This document shows, piece after piece, positions 8,134 to 15,352 of a stretch of DNA of 16,051 bases (position 1 is its first letter; every line of letters begins with the position of its first letter). Position numbers and translations under genes: made by a program. The stretch covers positions 1-16,051 of the forward strand of contig CAKUDJ010000002.1 of assembly GCA_934644855.1 (NCBI GenBank), in the 5' to 3' direction. A model generated the notes under the pieces. It made no database searches. It had not been told where the DNA came from and saw only the letters and a program-made list of their open reading frames with translations. This stretch comes from an uncultured Elusimicrobiales bacterium (lineage in GTDB: Bacteria > Elusimicrobiota > Elusimicrobia > Elusimicrobiales > Elusimicrobiaceae).

Positions 8134-9027
8134 ATGACTTGGTGGCAATGGATACTGGCTGTGCTTGCGGGGATGGGCGCTTTGGCGGTGGGGCTTATGG
8201 AGTTGTGCGCCTATATCGCCCGGAAAGTGTTGCACCCGGTTTCCAAGCGTAAGCCCCTCTACCAATGGCCGGACCAATACAAAATGCCGTACGAAGAGGT
8301 ATCCTTTTTAACGGAAGATAAAGTGCAGCTGAAGGGGTGGTTTATCCCGTGTGAAAATTCCGAAAAAACCATTATTTTAATGCACGGTTGGGGAATGAAC
8401 CGCTCGGATATTTTGAAAAATACGTATTATCTGCACGATTTGGGGTTCAATTTGTTTTATTTTGATTTTCGCGCCTTGGGGGAAAGCGGCGGCAAGGTAA
8501 GCTCTATCGGCTATTTAGAAACGCGCGACGCGCAGGCCGCTATCCGCTATTTGCAGGAAACCCGCCCGGAAAGTTGTAAAAAAATAGGGTTGTACGGGCT
8601 TTCTATGGGGGCGATGGTAGCCGTTTGTGAGGGGGCACGCAATCCGGCGGTAGATTGTGTAGTGGCGGAAGCGTGTTATTATTCGTTCCGGCGGGTGGTG
8701 GCACGTTGGGCGTGGGTACACCACAAGGTGCCGTCTTTCCCTATTATCCCCATTGTGTTGCATTATATCCGCCGGTATTTGCGGGTAAACCCGGAGCGCT
8801 TCAGCCCCAAATATAATGTGGCTAAAATTGCCCCGCGCCCGGTATTTATTATCCACGGGCGGTATGATAGCATTGTTCCGGCCGCGCAGGCTAAGTTGTT
8901 ATTTAAGCGTGCCGGGGCACCGAAGGAAATTTGGTTAGTGCCCGGGGCCAAACATAATAAATGTGCGGAATTGGGCGGGTTTGAATATAAACAGCGGCTT
9001 AGTGATTTTTTCCGCCGGTATTTATAA
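8134..9027 (+). CDS. Membrane-anchored alpha/beta hydrolase
   Basis: Serine hydrolase of the alpha/beta fold, near the BAAT/dienelactone-hydrolase-like group (COG1073 type); substrate unknown. The 297 aa begin with one hydrophobic helix (about 5-28, no clear cleavage site), so the protein is probably an inner-membrane anchored enzyme. Seen directly: oxyanion-region HGWG (84-87); nucleophile elbow GLSMG (155-159, Ser157); catalytic Asp245 in HGRYDSIVP (241-249); and His274 in GAKHNKC (271-277). The full triad is present. Esterase, thioesterase or peptidase activity cannot be told apart from sequence alone. It starts 8 nt after nnrD behind TAGGA and appears to close the operon. Confidence 0.88.
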   Translation: MTWWQWILAVLAGMGALAVGLMELCAYIARKVLHPVSKRKPLYQWPDQYKMPYEEVSFLTEDKVQLKGWFIPCENSEKTIILMHGWGMNRSDILKNTYYLHDLGFNLFYFDFRALGESGGKVSSIGYLETRDAQAAIRYLQETRPESCKKIGLYGLSMGAMVAVCEGARNPAVDCVVAEACYYSFRRVVARWAWVHHKVPSFPIIPIVLHYIRRYLRVNPERFSPKYNVAKIAPRPVFIIHGRYDSIVPAAQAKLLFKRAGAPKEIWLVPGAKHNKCAELGGFEYKQRLSDFFRRYL

Positions 9028-9038
9028 ATTTTAAGCAG

Positions 9039-9058
9039 GCCGCCCCCAGGGCGGCTTT
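9039..9058 (+). terminator. Weak hairpin terminator after the hydrolase gene
   Basis: A 7-bp stem GCCGCCC/GGGCGGC (9039-9045 with 9049-9055) has a 3-nt loop and only three T residues after it. It may terminate partly. No promoter for gph is visible in the 24 nt that follow, so some read-through into gph is likely. Confidence 0.55.
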
Positions 9059-9078
9059 AATATGTGCAGGAGCAGAAA

Positions 9079-9729
9079 GTGAATACACAATTGGTTATTT
9101 TTGATTTAGACGGTACTTTATTAAATACAATAGCGGATTTAGCCGCTTCCGCTAATTACGCGTTGAAAAAGTTGGGCTATCCGCTCCGCAGCGAAGCCCA
9201 ATGCCGCTCTTTTGTAGGCAACGGCGTGACCAAACTGCTGGAGCGCGCCTTGCCGGACGGTGCCAAAACGCCCGAAAATGTGGCCCGGATGCGCGCTGTT
9301 TTTCAAGCGCATTACGACGCGCATAATGCGGATGCCACCTTTGCCTACCCGGGCATGGCGGACGTGCTTGCCACGCTTGCCCAACAAGGGATAAAACTGG
9401 CGGTAGCTTCCAACAAATACCAAAGCGCTACGGAAAAATTAGTGCGCTTGTATTTCCCGCAGGTGGAGTTTTGCGCCGTTTTGGGCGCGCGGGAAAATGT
9501 GCCCGTCAAGCCGGACCCGCAAATCGTGCGTGACATTTTGCAAGCGGGCGGCGTAGCCAAAGAAAACGTGTTGTATGTGGGGGATAGTGATGTGGATATG
9601 CAGACGGCGCAAAATGCGCAAGTCAAAGTGTGTGCCGTCACTTGGGGGTTCCGCACGCGGGAACAGCTGTTGCCGTATGCCCCGGCGGCCTGGGCCGATA
9701 AAGCAACGGATATTTTGAACGCGTTGTAA
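9079..9729 (+). CDS. gph: HAD-family phosphatase, probable phosphoglycolate phosphatase
   Basis: Haloacid-dehalogenase hydrolase, 216 aa, most like Gph, which removes phosphate from 2-phosphoglycolate formed during DNA repair or oxygenase side reactions. Seen directly: motif I DLDGT (9-13; nucleophile Asp9, acid Asp11), motif II Ser111 in VASNK, motif III Lys144 in KPDP, and motif IV GDSDVD (168-173), with an alpha-helical cap between motifs I and II. The start is the GTG at 9079, six nt after AGGAG (9068-9072). An in-frame GTG at 9064 lies upstream of that ribosome-binding site and is unlikely. Gph, pyrophosphatase PpaX and other subfamily members look alike, so the substrate is only probable. 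It ends at a strong terminator. Confidence 0.85.
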   Translation: MNTQLVIFDLDGTLLNTIADLAASANYALKKLGYPLRSEAQCRSFVGNGVTKLLERALPDGAKTPENVARMRAVFQAHYDAHNADATFAYPGMADVLATLAQQGIKLAVASNKYQSATEKLVRLYFPQVEFCAVLGARENVPVKPDPQIVRDILQAGGVAKENVLYVGDSDVDMQTAQNAQVKVCAVTWGFRTREQLLPYAPAAWADKATDILNAL

Positions 9730-9752
9730 GCAAGAGTGGTAAAAATAACACA

Positions 9753-9779
9753 GGCGGGAATGGGGTTCCCGCCTTTTTT
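9753..9779 (+). terminator. Strong intrinsic terminator between convergent genes gph and glycerate kinase
   Basis: An 8-bp perfect stem GGCGGGAA/TTCCCGCC (9753-9760 with 9766-9773), with loop TGGGG, is followed by six T residues. Read on the minus strand, the same stem is followed by TGTGTTATTTTT, so it may also stop the convergent glycerate kinase transcript. Confidence 0.92.
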
Positions 9780-9785
9780 GTGGGG

Positions 9786-10889
9786 TTATAAACTTTTGCA
9801 AAGTTGCGCCAGGTATTTGGCGGCGTGGGCGCGGCTTTGTTCCGGGGTGGGGGCAAAATCCGCCAGAACGGCTATTTGCTGGGGGGCTAGCGGATTATGG
9901 CGCAAGCAGGTTTCGTCCAAAACTCCGCAGATAAATAAAACGGGTTTTTGGTATTTTTTGGCCAATTTTAATACGGCCAGCGGCGCTTTTCCGCCGAAGG
10001 TTTGGCGGTCTAATTTGCCTTCTGCGGTAATAATCAAATCGGCGTGGCGGGCGTATTTTTCAAATCCTGCTTTCTTAAATAAATACTCCGCCCCCAGTAA
10101 AATGCGGGCATTAAAACAACCGTAAAGCCCCGCGCAAATGGCCCCGGCCGCGGCGGTGGACGGCGTGTGGGCAATGTCTTTGCCGGTGGCTTTTTTTAAT
10201 ACGCGGGCATATACGCCCAGGGCTTTATCTAAAATTTTTACTTGTTCGGGCGTGGCCCCTTTTTGCGGGCCGAACACTTTGGCGGAACTGCGGGGGCCTA
10301 ACAGCGGGTTGGTGACGTCCGCCACGGCGTATATTTTAATGCTGCGGAAGTGTTGTTTGAGGGAGGATACGCGGACCCGGGCCAATTTTAATAAGGCTTG
10401 AGCACCTAACGCAAGCGGCACGCCCTGTTTGTCCAGCAGTTGGGCTCCGCACGCGGCGGCGGCTCCGGCTCCCCCGTCATTACACGCCACCCCGCCTAGC
10501 CCAATATAAATGGTTTTGGCCCCGTGTTTGACGGCGTGCAGTAATACTTCGCCCACCCCGTAAGAGGTGGCGTTCAGCGGGTCTAGCTCTTGCGGCTTGG
10601 CGGAGCCTAACCCGCAGATGCGGGCGGTTTCCAAAATGGCGGTTTTGCCGTCCGGCAGAATTAAGTAAGCGGTTTTGGCCGGGCGGTTAAACGCGTTGCG
10701 GGCCGTTAAGTGGCGCAGTTTGGCCGCCGGATAAAGCGTTTTGAAAAAATCAATAAACCCGTCCCCGCCGTCGGACACCGGGAATGCGTTTACCCGGTGG
10801 CGCGGGGATAAGTTTTTCTGCAAAAGAAGCGCGGCCTCGGCCGCGCTTAAAGAGCCCTTAAAGGCTTTGGGTAAAGCCAGTATTTTCAT
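9786..10889 (-). CDS. glxK: Glycerate kinase (GlxK/GarK family)
   Basis: Phosphorylates D-glycerate with ATP, normally to 2-phosphoglycerate in this family (Pfam Gly_kinase), feeding glycolysis. 367 aa. Seen directly: AFKGSLSA near the N-terminus (9-16); SDGGDG (39-44); YGVGE (110-114); GLGGVACNDGGAGAA (130-144); DVTNPLLGP (191-199) with FGPQKGA (206-212); and TAEGKLDRQTFGGKAP (288-303). Family positions that differ from the common form are PKAFKGS for PDSFKGS and TAEGKLD for TGEGRLD. The start is the ATG at 10889-10887, which overlaps the upstream stop as ATGA. A TTG twelve bases further up has no better support. Its coupling to an outer-membrane-type protein gene is unusual. It converges on gph, and both act on C2/C3 acids, though a joint role is only inference. 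Confidence 0.93.
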   Translation of the reverse strand: MKILALPKAFKGSLSAAEAALLLQKNLSPRHRVNAFPVSDGGDGFIDFFKTLYPAAKLRHLTARNAFNRPAKTAYLILPDGKTAILETARICGLGSAKPQELDPLNATSYGVGEVLLHAVKHGAKTIYIGLGGVACNDGGAGAAAACGAQLLDKQGVPLALGAQALLKLARVRVSSLKQHFRSIKIYAVADVTNPLLGPRSSAKVFGPQKGATPEQVKILDKALGVYARVLKKATGKDIAHTPSTAAAGAICAGLYGCFNARILLGAEYLFKKAGFEKYARHADLIITAEGKLDRQTFGGKAPLAVLKLAKKYQKPVLFICGVLDETCLRHNPLAPQQIAVLADFAPTPEQSRAHAAKYLAQLCKSL

Positions 10890-12205
10890 TGGAATTTCCA
10901 ACTGACTTGGGCGGTAAACACCGTGTTGGACGCGGCGGAGTCTTTCAGCTCGTTGGAGCGGGTGGAAAATTGCTGCCGCACTTCCGCCCCCAACATTAAA
11001 TCGTCCACGCGGGTTTCCACGCCCAGGCCGCCCCCGGCTGAAAAGCCGTTGGATTTAACGGTGTCACTTTTCATTTCGCCGCGGTAGTTGAGCGTCAGCA
11101 TTTCAAAGCCGGCGTTCCCGGTCAAATAAAATACCACGCGGCTTTTGGGGTTCAAGTAATAATTGGCAGTGACGCCCAAACTTATAAATTGCCCGCTCGT
11201 TTTAATTTTGGGGTCCGGGTACAACGGCGCGCCGGTGGAGTCCGTCGCGGCCAGGGTATCCGGGTCTAAATCGTCAAACGTGTTGTTGGCAATATTGGCA
11301 ATAGACAAATTGGGCCCTAACCACAAATTGCTGTCCAACAGGCGCCATAAAAACTTGCCGGAAGCCACTACGCTCGTTCCGCCCACATCTTTGGGCTCTT
11401 TTTCGGCGGAAAAGCCGGGCCGTTCGGACACGTTTAATTTTAAGTCTAACGGCATGGCCCCCAACTGGATAGCCAAATAGGTGCGGAAGTCTTTTTCTTT
11501 GGTTTGCGGTTTGTTTGCTTTTTTAGCGGCGGGCTTTTGGGCGGAAAGCGAGTCCTTGGCTTGGGCCGCGTATTGCTGTTGGGAAACCGCCCCCGTTTTA
11601 ACCCCTTTCAAGAAGGCTTCTTCGTCCGTCAGCGGGCGCGGGGCCGCGGGCGCGGCGGAAACGGTGGGCACCGCACTTACGGCCTGGCCGTTGACTACGG
11701 TTGCTTTTTGGGTGTCAAAAACTTTGTCAATGTCCGAATCAAACGCGAGCCCGCCTGCCGCTTGCACGGCTCCCGTTTGGGCTACTTGCGCTTGGCGGGA
11801 TTTTTCTTCCTGTGCGGTTTCTATTTTTTGTTCCACATAGGTTTGTTGGGTTTTGGGGGCTTGGTCGTAATCGTACACTTCAATATTGGCAATTTGCGGC
11901 ATATCAATATTTACAATGCCGTCATCCGTCTGTAATTTAAGGTTAAATTCGTCCAGGTCTATAATCACGCCCACCAGTTGCGTGCCGCCTTTTAATAAAA
12001 TGCGGTGTTTGTCGGGTAAAATTTGTTCAATTTCTTTTTGGTTGAGCGTGACCGTACCAAAAGAGGTGGCTAAATTAAGGGTGTATTGGGTTTGTTCCAA
12101 AATGGAACCGCTGATGATGGTGCCGTCTTTCATTTTGATGCTTTCGGCTTGCAAAACGGCGGCACCCAACAGGGCCAAAAGGCAAAGAAATAAACTTCTT
12201 TTCAT
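10886..12205 (-). CDS. Secreted protein with two Sm-like repeats and a C-terminal outer-membrane beta-barrel; function unknown
   Basis: I do not recognise this 439-aa protein as a named family. Seen directly: a signal peptide (MKRS, hydrophobic 5-19, likely cleavage after LQA at 20, no lipobox); two tandem 46-residue repeats (23-68 and 69-114) matching without gaps at K, G, T, G, I, L, L, T, G, V, I and I, a pattern like the small Sm/LSm-type barrel; an Ala/Gln/Lys/Pro-rich linker (about 115-238); and from 240 on, alternating-polarity strands rich in Gly, Tyr and Asn ending in VSWKFQ, as in outer-membrane barrels of the OmpA-like/OMP_b-brl type. Inference: exported, barrel in the outer membrane, repeats in the periplasm. 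The start ATG (12205-12203) has only a weak ribosome-binding site (TAGAG). The stop overlaps the glycerate kinase start. Confidence 0.75.
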   Translation of the reverse strand: MKRSLFLCLLALLGAAVLQAESIKMKDGTIISGSILEQTQYTLNLATSFGTVTLNQKEIEQILPDKHRILLKGGTQLVGVIIDLDEFNLKLQTDDGIVNIDMPQIANIEVYDYDQAPKTQQTYVEQKIETAQEEKSRQAQVAQTGAVQAAGGLAFDSDIDKVFDTQKATVVNGQAVSAVPTVSAAPAAPRPLTDEEAFLKGVKTGAVSQQQYAAQAKDSLSAQKPAAKKANKPQTKEKDFRTYLAIQLGAMPLDLKLNVSERPGFSAEKEPKDVGGTSVVASGKFLWRLLDSNLWLGPNLSIANIANNTFDDLDPDTLAATDSTGAPLYPDPKIKTSGQFISLGVTANYYLNPKSRVVFYLTGNAGFEMLTLNYRGEMKSDTVKSNGFSAGGGLGVETRVDDLMLGAEVRQQFSTRSNELKDSAASNTVFTAQVSWKFQ

Positions 12206-12223
12206 GTAAAACTCTACTTAAAT

Positions 12224-12257
12224 AAAAAAACGCGGCGGAGCTTGGTGGCCCCGCCGC
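12224..12257 (-). terminator. Intrinsic terminator of the 115-aa membrane protein gene
   Basis: On the minus strand a 9-bp stem GCGGCGGGG/CTCCGCCGC (one G-U pair) with an 8-nt loop is followed, after one G, by seven T residues (plus-strand A-run 12224-12230). It begins 8 nt after the stop codon. Only 18 nt lie between its T-run and the start of the next minus-strand gene, so that gene depends either on read-through or on a promoter overlapping this hairpin. Confidence 0.88.
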
Positions 12258-12264
12258 ATAAGGT

Positions 12265-12612
12265 TTATTTGGATTCTTCTTCCACTACTTCTTCGGTGGT
12301 CACTTCGTGTTCCGTTTCGCAGGCGCACGGGGTAAGAGCGTGTTTCATAAAGCGCAAAACTTTAATCATTTTGGCAATCGTCAAGCTCATTACCGTACCT
12401 AACAAAACAGGCGTAACGGTGTTCAAGATAAAGAACCATTTGTTCTGCCCGGCGTTTTCAAAAACTCCGGCGGGAACCAACATCGCGCTGATTAAAAAGT
12501 ACACGGCGGAAACCAGCGTTAAATAGAACAGGGCAATAAATACCCAATATAAGTGTTTCAGGCACAACCAGTTATGCGGCCACCATTTACCGCATTTGCA
12601 GCAATTAGACAT
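12265..12612 (-). CDS. Small cysteine-rich two-helix membrane protein, unknown function
   Basis: I do not recognise the family. The 115-aa product has a Cys/His-rich N-terminus (Cys4, Cys5, Cys7, Cys17, with His13 and His20), which could bind a metal. Two membrane helices follow, at about 22-46 and 59-84. The short basic segment KVLRFMKH comes next, then CAC (96-98) and an acidic Glu-rich tail (99-114). There is no signal peptide. The start is the ATG at 12612-12610, seven nt after AGGAGG (12625-12620), among the best ribosome-binding sites in the window. An in-frame start 14 codons upstream lies before that site and is rejected. It has its own promoter and terminator, so it is probably monocistronic and well expressed. 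Confidence 0.8.
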   Translation of the reverse strand: MSNCCKCGKWWPHNWLCLKHLYWVFIALFYLTLVSAVYFLISAMLVPAGVFENAGQNKWFFILNTVTPVLLGTVMSLTIAKMIKVLRFMKHALTPCACETEHEVTTEEVVEEESK

Positions 12613-12677
12613 ATTTTCTCCTCCTAACAAGTTTATAAAGGCCGCCACGCACACCCCCGGCGGAACCTTCTATACAT

Positions 12678-12705
12678 ATTGTATCAAATCAAGCGGCCCT
12701 GTAAA
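12678..12705 (-). promoter_or_regulatory. Sigma70-type promoter of the 115-aa membrane protein gene, with overlapping dyad
   Basis: On the minus strand TTTACA (plus 12705-12700) is separated by 16 nt from TACAAT (plus 12683-12678), each 5 of 6 to consensus, with an extended -10 TGA just upstream of TACAAT. An inverted repeat ATACA-TAT-TGTAT (12672-12684) covers the -10 box and could be an operator. The predicted transcript leader is about 60 nt and contains a possible CCGCC/GGCGG stem. Confidence 0.7.
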
Positions 12706-12718
12706 GAGCCAGAAACGG

Positions 12719-14389
12719 TTATTTTGCGTTTGTGTGCCGCCCGGCCTCGGCCAGTAATTCCTGCGCGTGGATATACGCGGCGGATTTGGGGTCCGCATGG
12801 CCGCCCAACATCCGGGCAATTTCCGCCGTTAAGGCCGGGCCTGTAAGCGGGGTAATGGAAACTTCCGTAGAATCCTTGCGGGCGGATTTGGCTACATGGA
12901 AGTTTTCATCCGCCTGCGCGGCTACTTGCGCCAAATGGGTGACACACAATGCTTGCCGCCCGGCAGAAACCCCTTTTAATTTTTCGCCTACCAAAACGGC
13001 CGTTTCCCCGCCAATGCCGGCATCTACTTCGTCAAACACCATAACGGGCACGGTGGAAGCCAACACGGTTTTTAAGCCCAACATCACGCGGGAAATTTCC
13101 CCGCCGGAGGCTATGTTTTTAAGCGGACGCAAGGCCTGGCCGGGGTTGGGTGAAAATAAAAATTCCACTTTATCCGCGCCGGTGGGGCCTAAATTTTCTT
13201 CGTCCATTTCCACGCAGGCGCGGAAGCGCACCGCGTTAAACCCGAGCGGGCGGATTTGCTCCGTCAAAAGTGCGGATAATTTTTCGGCCGCCTCTAAACG
13301 CTTATCGTGCAATTCCAACGCCAGTTTTAAGAGGTTTTTGCGCTCTTTTTCCAATTCTTCCCGCAGGGCTTGTTCGGCTTCGTCGCTATGTTCCAGGGCG
13401 TGCAGGCGTGCTTTTAAGTCTGCCGCGGTTTTTAATACATCTTGCAGGGTGGGGCCGTATTTGCCCTTGAGCCGTTTGAGTTTTTCGTGGCGGGCAAGCA
13501 TATCGTCCAATGTTTGGGGGTCTATACGAATGTCATCTTTATAAGTAGCCAACGTGTTGGCGGCGTCTTCCAACGCGGCTAATGCGGAATTTAAGTTTTG
13601 GGAAAGTTCCGCCAAAGAGTCGTCCAACTCCGCCATGTCTTCCAAACAGCGGGCCGCTTTTCCGCCGCGCTCCGTGGCGGAGCCTTCCCCTTCGTATAAA
13701 TCGTTATAAGCGGTTTCGGCCAGTTCCAACAGTTTGCCGGAGTGCTTCATTTTGGGCAGGGTTTGCTCCAACTGGTCGTCTTCTTCTTGCGTGGGGCGCA
13801 CGTCTTCTATTTCTTTTAATTGGTACGCGCACATATCCCGCAGGCGGGCTTTTTCCTGTTCTGAAAGGGCGGCCTCGTTTAGTCGGGCTTGCACGGCCTG
13901 CATTTTATCGTAAGAGGCCCGCACTTTTTTCACCAGGGCATCCTGTTTGGCAAATTTATCTAACAGGGCCAAATGTACGGAAGCGTGGAGTAAACTTTGG
14001 TGTTCGTGCTGGCCGTGGAAATCCACCAAATACCGCCCCAGTTGCGCCAAGGCGGATACCGTGGCCGGCTTGCCGTTGATGAACGCCTTGCCCTTGCCTT
14101 TGCGGTCCAGTTCCCGGCTGAGGGTAAAATCGGGCGCGGTAAAGTGGTGGGCGGCGCGCACTTCCTGCGGCAACATATCCGTTGAAAAAACGGCGCTAAC
14201 GCTCATCTTTTGCGCGCCGTCTTTAATGGTGTCGGCATCCCCGCGTGCGCCCAATACAAAACCCAGCGCTTCAATCACAATGGATTTGCCGGCCCCGGTT
14301 TCGCCCGAAAAAACATTTAACCCCGGGCCGAACGAAAGCTCCAACCGGGAAATAATGGCAAAGTTTTGTATGGAAAGTTTTGTCAGCAT
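12719..14389 (-). CDS. recN: DNA repair protein RecN
   Basis: SMC-like ATPase of double-strand break repair, cytoplasmic and nucleoid-associated. The 556-aa length matches the family. Seen directly: N-terminal MLTKLSIQNFAII; Walker A GETGAGKS (29-36); Q-loop region DFHGQHEH (123-130); two charged coiled-coil arms (about 150-285 and 325-380) rich in Glu, Lys, Ala and Leu; ABC signature ASGGEISR (427-434); Walker B VMVFDE (449-454) followed by DAGIGGETA; and the H-loop THLAQVA (484-490). The start is the ATG at 14389-14387, which begins the canonical N-terminus; an in-frame GTG five codons earlier would only add MGQLY. It overlaps the end of nadK by 7 nt. The nadK-recN order is conserved in many bacteria. 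No T-run terminator is seen after it. Confidence 0.97.
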   Translation of the reverse strand: MLTKLSIQNFAIISRLELSFGPGLNVFSGETGAGKSIVIEALGFVLGARGDADTIKDGAQKMSVSAVFSTDMLPQEVRAAHHFTAPDFTLSRELDRKGKGKAFINGKPATVSALAQLGRYLVDFHGQHEHQSLLHASVHLALLDKFAKQDALVKKVRASYDKMQAVQARLNEAALSEQEKARLRDMCAYQLKEIEDVRPTQEEDDQLEQTLPKMKHSGKLLELAETAYNDLYEGEGSATERGGKAARCLEDMAELDDSLAELSQNLNSALAALEDAANTLATYKDDIRIDPQTLDDMLARHEKLKRLKGKYGPTLQDVLKTAADLKARLHALEHSDEAEQALREELEKERKNLLKLALELHDKRLEAAEKLSALLTEQIRPLGFNAVRFRACVEMDEENLGPTGADKVEFLFSPNPGQALRPLKNIASGGEISRVMLGLKTVLASTVPVMVFDEVDAGIGGETAVLVGEKLKGVSAGRQALCVTHLAQVAAQADENFHVAKSARKDSTEVSITPLTGPALTAEIARMLGGHADPKSAAYIHAQELLAEAGRHTNAK

Positions 14390-15222
14390 ATACAGTTGCC
14401 CCACTTTAATTTTTTGCTTAAAACGGTAAAAAAATCACGCCCCGGCAAGGTAATCAGCCGGGCCCGCGTTTGGCTGCGGGAAAGAATGACTTTATCCCCG
14501 CCGGAGAGCGGAAAATTGGTTTGTCCGTCTAAACTGACGGTGGCTTGTTCCCCGGGGTATTTGAAAACCGGCTCAAAGGTTAACTGTCCGTCCGCCGGTA
14601 AAATAAGCGGGCGTTGGCCCAAGGAGTGCGGGCAAATGGGCGTAAGCAAAAACACGTCTACTTCCGGGGCCACAATCGGCCCGCCCGCCGCCAAAGAATA
14701 CGCCGTGGAACCCGTGGGCGTGGAAACAATCAGGCCGTCCCCGTAATACGGCTGAAGCAGGCGGCCGTTCAAGCGGGCCTGCAAGCTAAAAGCGCGGGCC
14801 TGGGCGCAACGCAGGACACAATCGTTAAAAGCCAAGGCGGTTTCTTCCGTGCCGTCCGCGCGCACAATGACGGCTTGCAACATAAAGCGTTCGTTCAAAA
14901 TTCCTTCCCCATTTAATACGCGGGGGAAAGCGGCCTCGGCGTCTGCTTTTTCACAGCCGGACAAAAAGCCCAGCGTGCCGCAATTAATGCTGAAAACCGG
15001 CAAGTTTAAGGCGGCCGCTTGGCGTGCCGCGTGCAAAGTGGTGCCGTCCCCGCCCAAACAGACCACCAAATCGGTTCCGCCCATTTGCGGGAGTTGGTTT
15101 AAGTCGGTTATTAACCGGGCTTGTGCACCCATAGCGGTTGCCTGCGCCAATAACTTTTTGGAAGTTTCGTGCGCGCCGGGCTTAAAAGCGTTATAAAAAA
15201 TGACGGGCCGGGTAAATTTCAT
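14383..15222 (-). CDS. nadK: NAD kinase
   Basis: Phosphorylates NAD+ to NADP+, the only route to NADP(H); cytoplasmic. The 279-aa length is typical. Seen directly: the nucleotide and catalytic motif GGDGT (57-61, Asp59), SINCGTLGFLSG (78-89), the ND pair (133-134), the NAD-binding loop DGLIVSTPTGSTAYSLAAGGP (162-182) and PICPHSLGQRPLILP (195-209). The second motif reads NCG where NTG or NMG is common, a mild change. The start is the ATG at 15222-15220 behind a weak GAAGAA. A TAAAAT box (plus 15237-15232) lies so close that a transcript from it would be nearly leaderless, so the promoter may be elsewhere in the divergent region. It overlaps recN by 7 nt, implying one transcript. Confidence 0.96.
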   Translation of the reverse strand: MKFTRPVIFYNAFKPGAHETSKKLLAQATAMGAQARLITDLNQLPQMGGTDLVVCLGGDGTTLHAARQAAALNLPVFSINCGTLGFLSGCEKADAEAAFPRVLNGEGILNERFMLQAVIVRADGTEETALAFNDCVLRCAQARAFSLQARLNGRLLQPYYGDGLIVSTPTGSTAYSLAAGGPIVAPEVDVFLLTPICPHSLGQRPLILPADGQLTFEPVFKYPGEQATVSLDGQTNFPLSGGDKVILSRSQTRARLITLPGRDFFTVLSKKLKWGNCIC

Positions 15223-15234
15223 GGTTCTTCTATT

Positions 15235-15251
15235 TTAGCAAATATTGCTAA
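15235..15251. promoter_or_regulatory. Inverted repeat in the nadK/nifU divergent region, possible operator
   Basis: TTAGCAA-ATA-TTGCTAA has perfect 7-bp arms around a 3-nt centre. It lies 12 nt upstream of the nadK start codon and overlaps the only -10-like box there (TAAAAT on the minus strand). The dyad is seen directly. A role as a regulator-binding site for nadK-recN is inference, and no known operator was recognised. Confidence 0.45.
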
Positions 15252-15314
15252 CGCCGCAGAGAAACCTATAACCCTTTTGGGCGCGGACAGAACATCAAGC
15301 GGGCGGGTTCAAAA

Positions 15315-15323
15315 TGATATAAT
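15315..15323 (+). promoter_or_regulatory. Extended -10 promoter of nifU
   Basis: TGATATAAT combines a perfect TATAAT (15318-15323) with the TGn extension (15315-15317). At the matching -35 position (about 15295-15300) the sequence is TCAAGC, a poor match, which is usual for extended -10 promoters. The start of transcription would be near 15330. The ribosome-binding site AGAGG (15341-15345) stands 7 nt before the nifU ATG. Confidence 0.7.
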
Positions 15324-15352
15324 ATAAAGTAAGAAAAAAGAGAGGTTTTTAT

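Noticed and set aside
10889..10901. Inverted repeat TTGGAA-T-TTCCAA near the glycerate kinase start
   Set aside because: It lies inside the coding end of the barrel gene at a coupled start, where a separate operator is unlikely; probably chance.
12695..12710. Stem GGCCCT/AGAGCC after recN as an intrinsic terminator
   Set aside because: The stem is 6 bp with one wobble pair and no T-run follows on the minus strand. The site is better explained by the -35 region of the next gene.
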